This document shows, piece by piece, positions 34,553 to 44,364 of a stretch of DNA of 64,000 nucleotides. The notes under the pieces were generated by a model that saw only the letters and a program-made list of their open reading frames with translations, ran no database searches and was not told the DNA's origin. Numbering within the stretch: the stretch's first letter is position 1; each line of letters starts with the position of its first letter. The stretch lies in assembly GCF_000807855.2 (NCBI RefSeq), contig NZ_JRYR02000002.1, positions 1,207,429-1,271,428 of the forward strand, written 5' to 3'. The DNA comes from Flammeovirga pacifica (GTDB lineage: Bacteria > Bacteroidota > Bacteroidia > Cytophagales > Flammeovirgaceae). The position numbers and the translations under genes were made by a program.

Positions 34553-35404
34553 TTATTCAATCATAAATCTTGCATTCGTTCTAATATAAACTAACGACTC
34601 TTCATTTGTGGAAATATCATGAATTGCTTTTGTTTTAGATTCGAAGTGACTTCCTTGGTCTAAACCAATTATTTTTCCAGAATCTGGCATTGTGTAAGCT
34701 ACTTTTCCTGAGATAATAATACCGAAAAAAATGCTACCTTCACTATAGACATTCCCCTTAAACCCTGTTGGTAATTTGAGTAAATAACCATTTTCACCAT
34801 TTTTCTTCTCCCAAACATAAGCGATTTTAGCATCACAGTTTTCGCCAATTAATTTAGACTCACTTTTTCCAAGGTAAATAACATTGGAAGCATGCATGTT
34901 GATTGGTTTTTCATCACTTTCAAAGGCTTCTCCTTCGTGCTTAACCAAGTAAGGACCGCTATCAATTTCAATATAAGCCATTGCATTTTCTCCTTGTGCT
35001 GCTGTTATATGTGATTGTCCTTTTGGTTGTGTCCATATAGAACCTGTCGTCATCCACATTTTTGGTGCTTTTTCGTCAGCATTATGCAATTCACCATTCA
35101 TTACAATAGCACGATAAGTGATGTTATGAATATGTGGAGGAGAGGAAAAACCGTTTTTAAATTTACCTATGTAACCTGTGGCTACATCTTTTCTAATGTT
35201 ACCATAAATAGCCCCTGCTTGCGGAGCCTTATCTCCTCGAGCAGGGTTTAAAGGTATGAACTTAATATCCTTGCTTAATCCAACTTTATTAGTCGAATTA
35301 TCTATTTCGAGTCTGGATACTTCTTGTTCTTTTTCTTCTTTTTGTTCCTCTTGACAAGAGAGAACGAAACATGCTACAACTAATAAACTAATTATGATTT
35401 TCAT
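34553..35404 (-). CDS. DUF4437 cupin lipoprotein
   Basis: 283 residues. Signal peptide with lipobox LSC (C17). Two cupin-like halves: residues about 45-160 (GFSSPPHIHNITYRAIVMNG, with HIH as possible metal ligands) and about 175-280 (SEGSIFFGIIISGKVAYTMP). The pattern is that of DUF4437, whose reaction is unknown. It is a single gene; the 34265-34552 gap downstream holds leader copy D for the next gene. Confidence 0.8.
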   Translation of the reverse strand: MKIIISLLVVACFVLSCQEEQKEEKEQEVSRLEIDNSTNKVGLSKDIKFIPLNPARGDKAPQAGAIYGNIRKDVATGYIGKFKNGFSSPPHIHNITYRAIVMNGELHNADEKAPKMWMTTGSIWTQPKGQSHITAAQGENAMAYIEIDSGPYLVKHEGEAFESDEKPINMHASNVIYLGKSESKLIGENCDAKIAYVWEKKNGENGYLLKLPTGFKGNVYSEGSIFFGIIISGKVAYTMPDSGKIIGLDQGSHFESKTKAIHDISTNEESLVYIRTNARFMIE

Positions 35405-36077
35405 ATTTTATTCCTTTTGTTGGTCAATTTAATTGATGTATTCCATCTGAAGCTTCTTATATTCTTTATTCATCTCATCAATAAAGTACTGGCACTTCTT
35501 CTTGAGAACTTACGAATGTTGATACGTTTTGATCGTTAAAATTAATAGTTTTTGTAGTATCATTGCAGTTTTTGAGTGTACAAATCTTGCAATACTTTCT
35601 TTTATTATTCACAATTTGGATAGAATTATATTTCACTTTCCTGAATGGTAAATACTTTGTATTAAGATAGTTATTAGTTAAGAGTTAAGAACGGGATTTG
35701 ATAAGGGTGCATTTATGCTGTCTACTAAGATGTCTAGACTATAGTGTGGCACAAAAACTTTACTTTTATATTGTAAGTTGATAGGCTTCATTTTATTAAA
35801 AACTGTAGAAGTCTTACTACTTCTAATTATAGGGTATTAATGATTTTCATATTGACCTCAGGAGGCTTCTAACATTTAAAATAAGTGATGTCTGTCGACA
35901 TGATAAAGCGAACAATGGAGGATACATGTATTTAAGTAATTTATACATAACAAAAAAGCCACCCATAATTGGGTAGCTTTGAAATGATATTTTATCTGTT
36001 ATTGCCCGAGTATTCGTCTCTATTTTTGATATGCTTTGCATTATCTTTCCATACTTTCACTTCCCTTGAAAGAAGTA
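35405..36077. other. Long intergenic region between cupin gene and PUL
   Basis: 673 bp. It contains the terminator that closes the polysaccharide locus (35955-35980). A 64-codon minus-strand ORF at 35847-36041 runs through this hairpin and is not considered real. The remainder (35405-35940) must hold the cupin gene promoter, but no motif stood out. Confidence 0.6.
35948..35980 (-). terminator. Terminator closing the polysaccharide utilisation locus
   Basis: In the minus direction AAAGCTACCCA (35980-35970) pairs with TGGGTGGCTTT (35965-35955, one G-U pair) around a 4-nt loop, followed by TTTTGTTATG. It lies about 100 bp past the stop of the TIM-barrel hydrolase gene. Confidence 0.8.
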
Positions 36078-37229
36078 CTAATTAGGGTAAATAATAGCGG
36101 CTTCTTTTTTCTCTAAATCCACTCTTACTTTAGCAAATTCATATTCTCTTGTAAGCACCCACCCTTCTTTTGAATATTCAGATATAGGTTTCCCTACTTT
36201 CTTCTGTAAAGCTGCATAAGGATGTAAAATACCATGCCCTGCTCTATACCCCCATGAGTAGGTAAAAAAGGAATAGTTATTTGCTCCAATTAGAAAACAA
36301 GCTAATGGAAAAGTGATATTTTTCTCTGCTATGGCAAACTTTTCTTTTTCAGGTTTCTTAAGTGTTTCTTCGTCCAACCATGAGAACTCTGGCCATGCTT
36401 TGAATGCCACCATTTTCCCTTTTTTAGTGACCCTATCCATGGCTTGAATATCGCTTAACATTGCTTCTTTTGATGCACTTGCAAAATGGCCAAAATGTTC
36501 CATCATTGCACAATCTGCTTGATCAAAATACTGTTCTCCAATAGAGGTATTTAATTGTTTAATCCATCTTATACCGTTATAGATAATTAATTTATCTTCC
36601 CCTAAGGCTGCTCTAGTTTCTGCAATCAGTGAAAATAATCCTTCTTGTATTTCATCATATTTTTTCTCTCCCCATATTTCTTTATTTTTTTGGCTAATTA
36701 CCTGAGGAAAAGCATCCATAAAGACGCCATCGCAATTGGTTTGTTTTATTGCTTTCATTAAAGAGTTCACCCACCACTTTCTTACCTCACTATTCGATAA
36801 ATCATAGCGTTTCATTTTACCTCTTTTTAAGTCAAGGTTTCCTTCTTTGTCTTTCAGCCACCATTCAGGATGTTGGTTATATTCCTTATGTGCATCATAA
36901 AGCGGGTAATCCAAAAACGCATTCCAATAATAAATTACTTTAATATCGGGGTTTGCTTTTTTAAGTTGCTTTACTTCTTTTTCAATTCCTTTTTCAGTAC
37001 TTCCGAATTGCTTGATACCATGCCCTTTTTCTAAGCAAATAATATCTGTACTACTCGCAATAAATTGTACTTCTTCTTGAGAAAAAATACCTTCTGTTTT
37101 TCCCACATGAAGCAGTACAGGTGGTTTGTCCCATGTAAGATCCGGATAACGTTCAGGTGTATTTTGAGCATACAAATTAACCATCATTAAGCAGCTAATC
37201 AGTAGTGTGAAATTAATTTTATTTTTCAT
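36078..37229 (-). CDS. Putative TIM-barrel glycoside hydrolase (GHL15-like)
   Basis: 383 residues with a signal peptide (to about LYAQ). The sequence follows a (beta/alpha)8 pattern: IKVIYYWNAFLDYPLYDAHK (strand with substrate-side aromatics), a WWLKDKEGNLDLKRG loop, then NCDGVFMDAFPQVI with an acidic D at a strand end, DKLIIYNGIRWI, DCAMMEHFGHFA (E) and GKMVAFKAWPEF. This resembles the hypothetical glycosyl hydrolase family GHL15 (PF14885). The acidic pair is a candidate catalytic pair. It is the last gene of the sulfatase/fucosidase operon and probably attacks the same glycan. The substrate is unknown. Confidence 0.65.
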   Translation of the reverse strand: MKNKINFTLLISCLMMVNLYAQNTPERYPDLTWDKPPVLLHVGKTEGIFSQEEVQFIASSTDIICLEKGHGIKQFGSTEKGIEKEVKQLKKANPDIKVIYYWNAFLDYPLYDAHKEYNQHPEWWLKDKEGNLDLKRGKMKRYDLSNSEVRKWWVNSLMKAIKQTNCDGVFMDAFPQVISQKNKEIWGEKKYDEIQEGLFSLIAETRAALGEDKLIIYNGIRWIKQLNTSIGEQYFDQADCAMMEHFGHFASASKEAMLSDIQAMDRVTKKGKMVAFKAWPEFSWLDEETLKKPEKEKFAIAEKNITFPLACFLIGANNYSFFTYSWGYRAGHGILHPYAALQKKVGKPISEYSKEGWVLTREYEFAKVRVDLEKKEAAIIYPN

Positions 37230-37318
37230 TTTTAAATTGTTGCTTTTTTGTCGTTTTAGAAGTGACGTATCACCTCAGAATAGATTTATTTTTTCTTCGC
37301 TTTTTGATTGATAATTAT

Positions 37319-39142
37319 CTAAAGCACTTTGCCCTCTTTCTTTACATAGATGTAAAATGCATTGGTTGGCGTCCCATCTTCTAAATCAAACCAAGCCGTT
37401 AATTCTTGTTTACCTTCTGCTACTTTTACTTCAAAATCTACTGATTGAGCAGTATTATCCACATCAAGAGTATATTTTTTCTCCCCAATTTTTAGATGAG
37501 CTTTTTTGAATTTCATGGCTTCCCCTTTAATTCTTGCATTAGTTGAAGCCGTTGCAGGAATTTCGTCGTTTAACTCCTGACCAAGTGCAAAGCCACTTTC
37601 TTCTGGCCATCGACTTATATTAAATGTATACGTTCCATCACTTACGAAATTGACAGCTATTTTTGCAGGTTTCATTGGCTTTCCTTTTCTAATAAGACCT
37701 TGATTCCAAGGAGGGTAATAACCAACTGTTTGTGCATCATGACACGTTAAAACATCAATAGAATCCACACCTAAGTCAATGGTAGAGAATTTCGTTTCTT
37801 TTATCATACTCTGCCACCATGCATCATAGAAAGCATTCATTTCAGTCACTCTATTCGGATGTTTTTCTGCTACGTTTTGTTCTTGACCAGGATCATTCGC
37901 AATGTTGTACAATTCATTACCTTTTATCAATCTCCAATCACCATTCATTACACAACTTTGCTTTCCTTTTACAGGCCATGGAACACGTTGTGTATCAATC
38001 ACAAGCATTCTTTCCTTTAGTTTTGTGCCTTTTGTTAGGTAACTACTAATAGAAACACCGTCCATTTCTTTTTCAGCAGCATAATTTATTTGTGCCAAAG
38101 AAGTTAAGGTTGGTAATATATCTACATGTGCCGTCAAATCATTCAGTGTTTCACCTCCCGTAATGCCTCCATTTGGCCATCTGATAATAAAAGGAACTCT
38201 GTGTCCCCCTTCATATTCACTCGCTTTAGTTCCTCTCATTCCAGCATTGTAGCCCAACATTTGCTTTGTTTCCTTATCTAGCTTATATCCGTTGGATGTT
38301 CCGTTATCAGTAGTAAAAATGACAATAGTATTTTCTGCTATGTTCAGTTCATCTAATTTTGAAAGCAACTTCTTAAAGTTATCATCGATATTGGTGATCA
38401 TTCCATAAAACCTCTTTTGAGATTCATTTAAATTGCTTTCATTGGCATACATCTTATAGTATTCTTCTGGCACATTGTAAGGAGAATGTGGTGCATTCAA
38501 ACTCAAATAACATAAGAAAGGAGCTTCCTTTTTGTTTTCGATAAATTGAATGGCTTCCTCAAACCAAATATCTGAGCAATAACCCTCTTTCTTTTCCGGT
38601 TTTCCATTACGGAAATAGGTATCATTAAAATAATCATTCCCCCAGTAGTCAGGTGTTTGCCCTACACCACCTCCACCGTGATAAAAAGCTTCATCAAAAC
38701 CTCTATCTTGTGGTAAAAAAGGATGATTATCTCCTAAATGCCATTTCCCAAACATGGCCGTTTGATAACCATTTCGCTGAAATACATCTGCCATAGTCAC
38801 CTCTTCTCTATTCAGAATTGAAGCACCCATTATGGTATGCCACACACCATTTCTATTTCCGTTTCTCCCTGTCATCAGTCCTGATCTTGTTGGTGCACAA
38901 GTGGTGGCTACATGATAGTTCGAAAGGTTAATTGCTTGTGTTGAAAATTGATCGATTGTAGGGGTTTTAATTATAGTATTTCCCGTATGTCCTAGATCTC
39001 CATACCCTTGGTCATCCGTAATGACAATAATGACATTGGGTTTTTTAAATACTTTTTCTTTGTCTTGAGGTTTGATTCCACAAGCAGTTAAAATGACACC
39101 TAATGATATAAGCCCTAAGTAGATTATTTTGTTCTTTCTCAT
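37319..39142 (-). CDS. Family S1 sulfatase (lipoprotein)
   Basis: 607 residues. Lipobox LTAC (C21). PNVIIVITDDQGYGDLGHTG gives the metal-binding aspartates (D43, D44), and C82-A-P-T-R-S-G-L-M-T-G-R is the type I sulfatase signature whose cysteine becomes formylglycine. Further site residues include KWHLGD and FTTDNGTSNG. After the sulfatase fold (to about residue 470) there is a C-terminal beta domain (DGTYTFNISRWPEESG). It removes sulfate from a glycan in the periplasm. The S1 subfamily was not determined. A maturase gene is not in the window. It lies between GH29 (22 bp gap) and the TIM-barrel gene. Confidence 0.92.
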   Translation of the reverse strand: MRKNKIIYLGLISLGVILTACGIKPQDKEKVFKKPNVIIVITDDQGYGDLGHTGNTIIKTPTIDQFSTQAINLSNYHVATTCAPTRSGLMTGRNGNRNGVWHTIMGASILNREEVTMADVFQRNGYQTAMFGKWHLGDNHPFLPQDRGFDEAFYHGGGGVGQTPDYWGNDYFNDTYFRNGKPEKKEGYCSDIWFEEAIQFIENKKEAPFLCYLSLNAPHSPYNVPEEYYKMYANESNLNESQKRFYGMITNIDDNFKKLLSKLDELNIAENTIVIFTTDNGTSNGYKLDKETKQMLGYNAGMRGTKASEYEGGHRVPFIIRWPNGGITGGETLNDLTAHVDILPTLTSLAQINYAAEKEMDGVSISSYLTKGTKLKERMLVIDTQRVPWPVKGKQSCVMNGDWRLIKGNELYNIANDPGQEQNVAEKHPNRVTEMNAFYDAWWQSMIKETKFSTIDLGVDSIDVLTCHDAQTVGYYPPWNQGLIRKGKPMKPAKIAVNFVSDGTYTFNISRWPEESGFALGQELNDEIPATASTNARIKGEAMKFKKAHLKIGEKKYTLDVDNTAQSVDFEVKVAEGKQELTAWFDLEDGTPTNAFYIYVKKEGKVL

Positions 39143-39164
39143 TTTAAAAAATCTTTATTGGTTA

Positions 39165-40991
39165 TTATAATTCACTATAATTTGACTCACTAACAATGGG
39201 CTCGATGGCAATATATTTCAAGCTAGAAGTTTCAGCATCACCCTCTACTAAAGAGACCTTTACTTTATGTTTTCCAGCTGTTTTGAATTCAATAATTCCC
39301 ATTGGATACGTTTGGTATTTTTCAGTAGCAGCTTGTTGATTTTGGATTAACGCTCCTTCATCCGTTACCGTTTTCCAAACCAATCTGCCTTCACCTTTAT
39401 GACATAAATTTAAATGGTAATAACCGGGCTTCTTTACTTCAACTGTCCATTCAGCTTCTCCATTTTCTTCCCACTTACTTACTTGAGTAGTCTTTAACCA
39501 TTCTCCAAATTTCTCCATCCATCGAATAGATTTTTTCTCTGCATTAGAAACCTCTGCAAATTCAGTGAGTAGATGGGTTTCTGTATTTGGATAAATCCCG
39601 AAAGTTTGATCTACTTTAGCACTTTTTGCTTCTGTATCTATATCTACTGCTATAACCGTTACTAATGGGCTTACAGGTTTGTTGGGTACATTTAAGATGG
39701 CCCACTCATCTTGTTGTTCAAAGCTAATTTCTTCTTTATTATCACCGTTTAAAATAGACGTTGATATAATTTTAGATTGAAGTCCTGGAAGGTATAATTT
39801 GCCATCTTGTGGCCAATCAAATACCGACAGGTATAACGTATTTCCTTGTGTAGTCACATCTCCCCAAGGTAAGGCATGCCCCCAAGGAGAACTACCTGCA
39901 CCATAAATTACTTGAGGATATTTATTGATCCATCGTCCTGCTTCTTCTAGAAAAGTGACCCCTATTTCAGGTATACTTCCTTTACTGTTTGGACCTACAT
40001 TAAGAAGGTAGGTTCCGCCACGTCCAATTGTAGAAACCAATCGGTGCAAAATGGCTTTTGGTCCTTTAAAATTGTTATCATACCACGCATAACTCCAAGA
40101 ATCGTTGTTTGTATCTGCCGATTCCCATAAACCTTCATAGTTGCGTTCTGGCACTTCCATATCTCCTCTGCTTGCGTAGTCTCCTAATCCGTGTCCCACT
40201 CTACTGCATAACATTACATTCGGTTGCAACTCTCTTACCATACCAGCTAACTCAACGATGTACTCTTTTTTCATTCCACCTGGAGTATCAAACCATATGA
40301 AATCAATATCACCGTAATTAGTACAAATTTCTTTTACTTGTGGCTTACATTTATTGTAGAAGTAATCTTTAAAATCGCCTCCTTCTATTTTGCTTTTTCC
40401 TCCTCCTGCTGTCGTCCAATCTTGATAATGTGAATAATAAAAACCAAATCCTAAACCTAATTCATGACAAGCCTCAGAAAGCTCATGCATAGGGTCTCTT
40501 CCAAATGGTGTGGCATCTACAATGTTAAAATCACTCACTTCAGAATCAAACATTGCAAAACCTTCATGATGTTTTGACGTGATGATGATATATTTCATTC
40601 CTGCATCTTTTGCCAACTGAGCAATTTTTTTAGCATCAAATTCAGTAGGATTGAAACTTTCTGCCACTTTTTTATATTCTTCCACAGGAATATCAGCTAC
40701 TCTAGGGCTCAATAACCATTCACCAATTCCATAGTATGTTTTTCCGTTCCATTTTCCACCTAAATGAGAATACAAACCCCAATGGACAAACATCCCAAAA
40801 TTTCCATCTGCGAATAGCTCTCCACGTCCTTCTTTCAGGGCATCCACTTTCACAGTAGTCCTTCCCCACATTTCATCCATATTTTCATCTTTCGCTCCCT
40901 CTTTTTGAGCAAAAGTGGTGATCTGAATTAACAGAAGTAAGAGAACAACTAGAATACTGTTTTTATTGAATAACATCATCTTTAAAGTCAT
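39165..40991 (-). CDS. GH29 alpha-L-fucosidase
   Basis: 608 residues with a signal peptide (to about TFAQ). The catalytic TIM barrel spans about 45-370: FGMFVHWGLYS, SKHHEGFAMF (H141, H142), FYYSHYQDW and IDFIWFDTPGG with nucleophile D235, all typical of GH29. A C-terminal beta-sandwich follows, then a module from about 490 (WMEKFGEWLKTTQVSKWEEN) that may bind sugar. It releases alpha-L-fucose with retention. It is next to a sulfatase in the same operon, which suggests fucose-containing sulfated glycans. The acid/base residue was not assigned. Confidence 0.92.
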   Translation of the reverse strand: MTLKMMLFNKNSILVVLLLLLIQITTFAQKEGAKDENMDEMWGRTTVKVDALKEGRGELFADGNFGMFVHWGLYSHLGGKWNGKTYYGIGEWLLSPRVADIPVEEYKKVAESFNPTEFDAKKIAQLAKDAGMKYIIITSKHHEGFAMFDSEVSDFNIVDATPFGRDPMHELSEACHELGLGFGFYYSHYQDWTTAGGGKSKIEGGDFKDYFYNKCKPQVKEICTNYGDIDFIWFDTPGGMKKEYIVELAGMVRELQPNVMLCSRVGHGLGDYASRGDMEVPERNYEGLWESADTNNDSWSYAWYDNNFKGPKAILHRLVSTIGRGGTYLLNVGPNSKGSIPEIGVTFLEEAGRWINKYPQVIYGAGSSPWGHALPWGDVTTQGNTLYLSVFDWPQDGKLYLPGLQSKIISTSILNGDNKEEISFEQQDEWAILNVPNKPVSPLVTVIAVDIDTEAKSAKVDQTFGIYPNTETHLLTEFAEVSNAEKKSIRWMEKFGEWLKTTQVSKWEENGEAEWTVEVKKPGYYHLNLCHKGEGRLVWKTVTDEGALIQNQQAATEKYQTYPMGIIEFKTAGKHKVKVSLVEGDAETSSLKYIAIEPIVSESNYSEL

Positions 40992-41017
40992 TTTGATTGA
41001 TAATTGATTAGTTTAGT

Positions 41018-41045
41018 AAGAGGAGTACTTAAAAATACTCCTCTT
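41018..41045. other. Hairpin between TonB receptor and GH29 genes
   Basis: A perfect 10-bp stem AAGAGGAGTA/TACTCCTCTT with an 8-nt loop. The T-run (TTTTTTATC) is on the plus-strand exit, so in the operon direction it lacks a U-tract. It may stabilise or process the mRNA, or stop antisense transcription. Confidence 0.6.
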
Positions 41046-41074
41046 TTTTATCTAAATATTCGTCCTAAAAACGA

Positions 41075-44000
41075 TTACAATTTATATCTTATTGAAAAGT
41101 TCCAAACTGGATTTTGGTTGTAGTAAGCACTGAAATTATTAGGATCATCTGCTAAATATCTACGTGTATCCGTTCCTGTAATATTGATACCACCTACAGA
41201 TAATTGTAATCCTTTGTATACTCTATACATTGCATTAAAACTATAACGTACTCCACCTTCTGTATAATGCGACTCATCTGCTCTAGTTGAACCAACACCA
41301 CCTAAGTTACTTAAGTAATTACTTCTATATGCTGCAGTGAAACGGATTGTAAATCCATATTTTTCATAATAAAGCACAGAGTTAAAGTTATGTGGAGAAG
41401 AGCCAGGGAAACCATTAATAGCATCTCCAACTGCATCATCAAATTGACTATGTAAATAAGTATAGTTTGCTTGTAAACCGAAGCCGTTAAACATAGCTGG
41501 TAAGAAAGTGAAATGTTGATTAAAACCTACTTCTAAACCGTAGATATTTGCATCCGTCAAATTGATAGGTTTTGTAATATCAAATAATAAATTTTCTTGA
41601 CCCGCAGGTAAACTTATTCCGTAAACTTCTTCCCCAGGATATTGTTGATCAGTTAATGTTTCCGTACCAATAAAGTTTTTAATATGCTTATAAAAAGCAC
41701 TCACTACAAATGCACCATTTTTATTGGTATAGTATTCGAAAGTATTGTCGATATTCCAAGAAGTATACGGCTTTAATTCAGGATTACCTGCTATAACAGT
41801 TCCTCTATGCGTACTTTCAGCAAGGTTTTCAATATACTCTTCCGATTCAGGATTAAAGATTTCTGAATTAGGGTTTAAATACTGAATATCATTACTAGGA
41901 ATCAAATCTTTAAATCTTGGTCTAGACGCTGCTTTTGTGATACCAATTCTATAATTGATTCTGTTTGACAACCTTAAATTAGCATTTAAACTTGGTAAAA
42001 ATTGCCAATCAGAAAACTCTGTTTCATGGTAAAGTGCTCCATCTACAATTTCTCTTCCTCCTGAAACAGGATCCGTTTGCATTACTCCAGTAAAACCTCT
42101 TGAAATATTATTTGTGTGTACTGCTCTAACACCAACATTTAACGCTATTGGGATATTAAATAGTTTTGTTTTAGCATTCATTTGAGCGTATGCAGAAAAC
42201 GTTTTTTCTTGAGAACCATAAGAACGAGCCGAAGCTAAAGACATATTTCCTTCTTCTGAAACCACATCTCTTAAAGGAGTATTAAAATCAAAAATACTAC
42301 CACCGTCAAGAGCTGATCTATTTGGAGTCAAGCCCAATATTTCTTGTCCTGGTGTGTATACCCAATTATTCAAACCTGTTTTGCCATCAAAAAAATTATT
42401 TTTAATTAATCTTCCTTCCGACATCATTTTTGAATATTCATCCTTTTGTTCATCAGTGTAATCATTAATTAAAAGTCCGCCTTCTCTACTTTCAAAATCA
42501 GTCACTGCTAAACGAGAACCCACTAATAGGTTAATTTTGTCATTCACCTTATAATCTAAATCAACCATTCCTGCATAATTAATCCCTTCTGTCCTGATGT
42601 TTTTAATCGGCGTATTCAGAAGGTCATAATTAGATGCATCATAAAATTCGTCAGGTACATTGTAATTTGGATAATCACCTCTCCAATTCACGTTGATATC
42701 ACTTTGACTATATGTATTTAAATTAAGTTGACTAACGGGTTGTGTTAGGTTTTGAAAATAGTTCAAATCAGAATACGATAAATCTACATTCACTTTAAGA
42801 TTTTCTGTTGGTGTATACCTAGCGTTTAGACCTGCCATATTATTGGTAGTATGATTATCAAAAAACTGATTCCTATTTCTTAAGATTGCTCTTGACTTAC
42901 TTGCCCCTGCCGCGTCTATATGATTAAGGTAATTCTTGTTGAATAAAATACTACCTGGCTGGAAAAAGTTATTAGCACCTAATAGGCCATTTGCACCACC
43001 TGGAGCTAATAGCATTTGCATCATTTGTCTATCGCTATTTGCATTTAACTTTGTCATAAAGTAGTCTGCAACAATATCTAAGTTTTCGGTTGGTTTCCAT
43101 TGAATAGCCGAAGAAATAGCCAATTGCTCTCTTTCATCATTCATCTGTGTGTTATTAATTACAGTAGGCACCATGACATCTTTATATAGTCTATCACCAT
43201 CATTTTCATTAAACACACCATCACCATTACTATCTTCTTTTAAATCCAATTCTCTATAGCCTCGAAGTGCAGCTTCTTCACGATAAAATTTTTCTTTTCG
43301 ATACATTGCTGAAGCATATACTGCAAGGTTTTTTCTAATTTTACCTCCAAAAGAACCACTAAATCTAGGAGAAAAATCTAATTCATCAATTTTTGAATTA
43401 CTAGAACCTCTATAGCTAACTACTCCAAAATACTTTTTATTCTTTTTATATTTTAAATCAAGAGGACGAATTGTTTGAAAGTCTATTGATCCACCAATTC
43501 CGGACGATATTAATCTGGATTCCGTGGCCTTATAAACAGTTGCTCCATTTATAATTTCTGATGGGATCATATTAAGATTAAATTTTCTCATATCAGAACG
43601 TCCCTCATTACCTGCTGAAATTGGCGTACGGCCATTCATAGTTACGGTAACAAACTGTGGCCCTATCCCTCTAATAGATACTCTATCTCCAGAAGAACCA
43701 TCTACATTTCTTTCAATCTGTACACCTGGAACTCTTTGTAATGCATCTGCTACATTTATATCAGAAAAATTACCTATATCTTCTGGAGTAATTGCTTCAA
43801 CAACTGTCGCTGCTTCTCTTTTTACTTCTGAAGCTCTCATTTGTGAAGCTCGAATACCTGTGATAACAAGCTCATTCAAGACATTCATATCTTCTTCCAT
43901 TTGAACATCAAAAGAAGAAGTATTGGTTATAGAAAATTCAACTGATTGATAACCAATATAAGAAAACATTAATACATCATTTTCTCCAGTGAGTATTATT

Positions 44001-44188
44001 GAATATTGTCCATTAAAATCTGTTACTGTACCGTTATTTGTACCTTTTATTAAGATATTGACACCCGGTAAGCTTTCCCCATTACTTCCTGTTACCTTAC
44101 CTGATATTGTTTTTGTTTGAGAAAAAAGCAATGTAGATTGTAAGAGTAGACAGAAGAATAATATATGTCTTGTAATAGTTACGTTCAT
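41075..44188 (-). CDS. TonB-dependent receptor, TIGR01782-like, with N-terminal CarboxypepD_reg-like domain
   Basis: 1037 residues. Signal peptide to about residue 23; a CarboxypepD_reg-like domain (27-100, ISGKVTGSNGESLPGVNILI); a plug domain from about 105 with DALQRVPGVQIER (148-160) and SIRGIGPQFVTVTMNGR (171-187); then a 22-strand barrel ending in a basic-hydrophobic strand. The plug signature is that of the TIGR01782 class known from Caulobacter and Xanthomonas rather than of SusC. It imports oligosaccharides across the outer membrane using TonB energy. No SusD gene is adjacent; a Big_2 lipoprotein takes that place. Confidence 0.88.
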   Translation of the reverse strand: MNVTITRHILFFCLLLQSTLLFSQTKTISGKVTGSNGESLPGVNILIKGTNNGTVTDFNGQYSIILTGENDVLMFSYIGYQSVEFSITNTSSFDVQMEEDMNVLNELVITGIRASQMRASEVKREAATVVEAITPEDIGNFSDINVADALQRVPGVQIERNVDGSSGDRVSIRGIGPQFVTVTMNGRTPISAGNEGRSDMRKFNLNMIPSEIINGATVYKATESRLISSGIGGSIDFQTIRPLDLKYKKNKKYFGVVSYRGSSNSKIDELDFSPRFSGSFGGKIRKNLAVYASAMYRKEKFYREEAALRGYRELDLKEDSNGDGVFNENDGDRLYKDVMVPTVINNTQMNDEREQLAISSAIQWKPTENLDIVADYFMTKLNANSDRQMMQMLLAPGGANGLLGANNFFQPGSILFNKNYLNHIDAAGASKSRAILRNRNQFFDNHTTNNMAGLNARYTPTENLKVNVDLSYSDLNYFQNLTQPVSQLNLNTYSQSDINVNWRGDYPNYNVPDEFYDASNYDLLNTPIKNIRTEGINYAGMVDLDYKVNDKINLLVGSRLAVTDFESREGGLLINDYTDEQKDEYSKMMSEGRLIKNNFFDGKTGLNNWVYTPGQEILGLTPNRSALDGGSIFDFNTPLRDVVSEEGNMSLASARSYGSQEKTFSAYAQMNAKTKLFNIPIALNVGVRAVHTNNISRGFTGVMQTDPVSGGREIVDGALYHETEFSDWQFLPSLNANLRLSNRINYRIGITKAASRPRFKDLIPSNDIQYLNPNSEIFNPESEEYIENLAESTHRGTVIAGNPELKPYTSWNIDNTFEYYTNKNGAFVVSAFYKHIKNFIGTETLTDQQYPGEEVYGISLPAGQENLLFDITKPINLTDANIYGLEVGFNQHFTFLPAMFNGFGLQANYTYLHSQFDDAVGDAINGFPGSSPHNFNSVLYYEKYGFTIRFTAAYRSNYLSNLGGVGSTRADESHYTEGGVRYSFNAMYRVYKGLQLSVGGINITGTDTRRYLADDPNNFSAYYNQNPVWNFSIRYKL

Positions 44189-44294
44189 TTTTATAAATTT
44201 TATCTTGTTTTATTTATTGATAGAGCTCGTTTCATATACCTCAACCTGTTCCTTTCCTTCATCAAAACTTTATCAATTTTAATCATACTTCATT

Positions 44295-44350
44295 GCTCTT
44301 GAAATAATTATACTAATACTCTAAAAAACTAGTTTAATTATTTCAAGAGC
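44295..44350 (-). other. Long perfect hairpin between lipoprotein and TonB receptor genes
   Basis: GCTCTTGAAATAATTA (44295-44310) and its exact complement (44335-44350) form a 16-bp stem with a 24-nt loop. There is no U-tract. It lies 15 bp after the lipoprotein stop and 107 bp before the receptor start, so it may set the relative expression of the two genes. Confidence 0.75.
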
Positions 44351-44364
44351 CTTTATTTTCTGTA

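Noticed and set aside
35847-36041. 64-codon minus-strand ORF
   Set aside because: It runs through the terminator that closes the polysaccharide locus and has no protein-like pattern.
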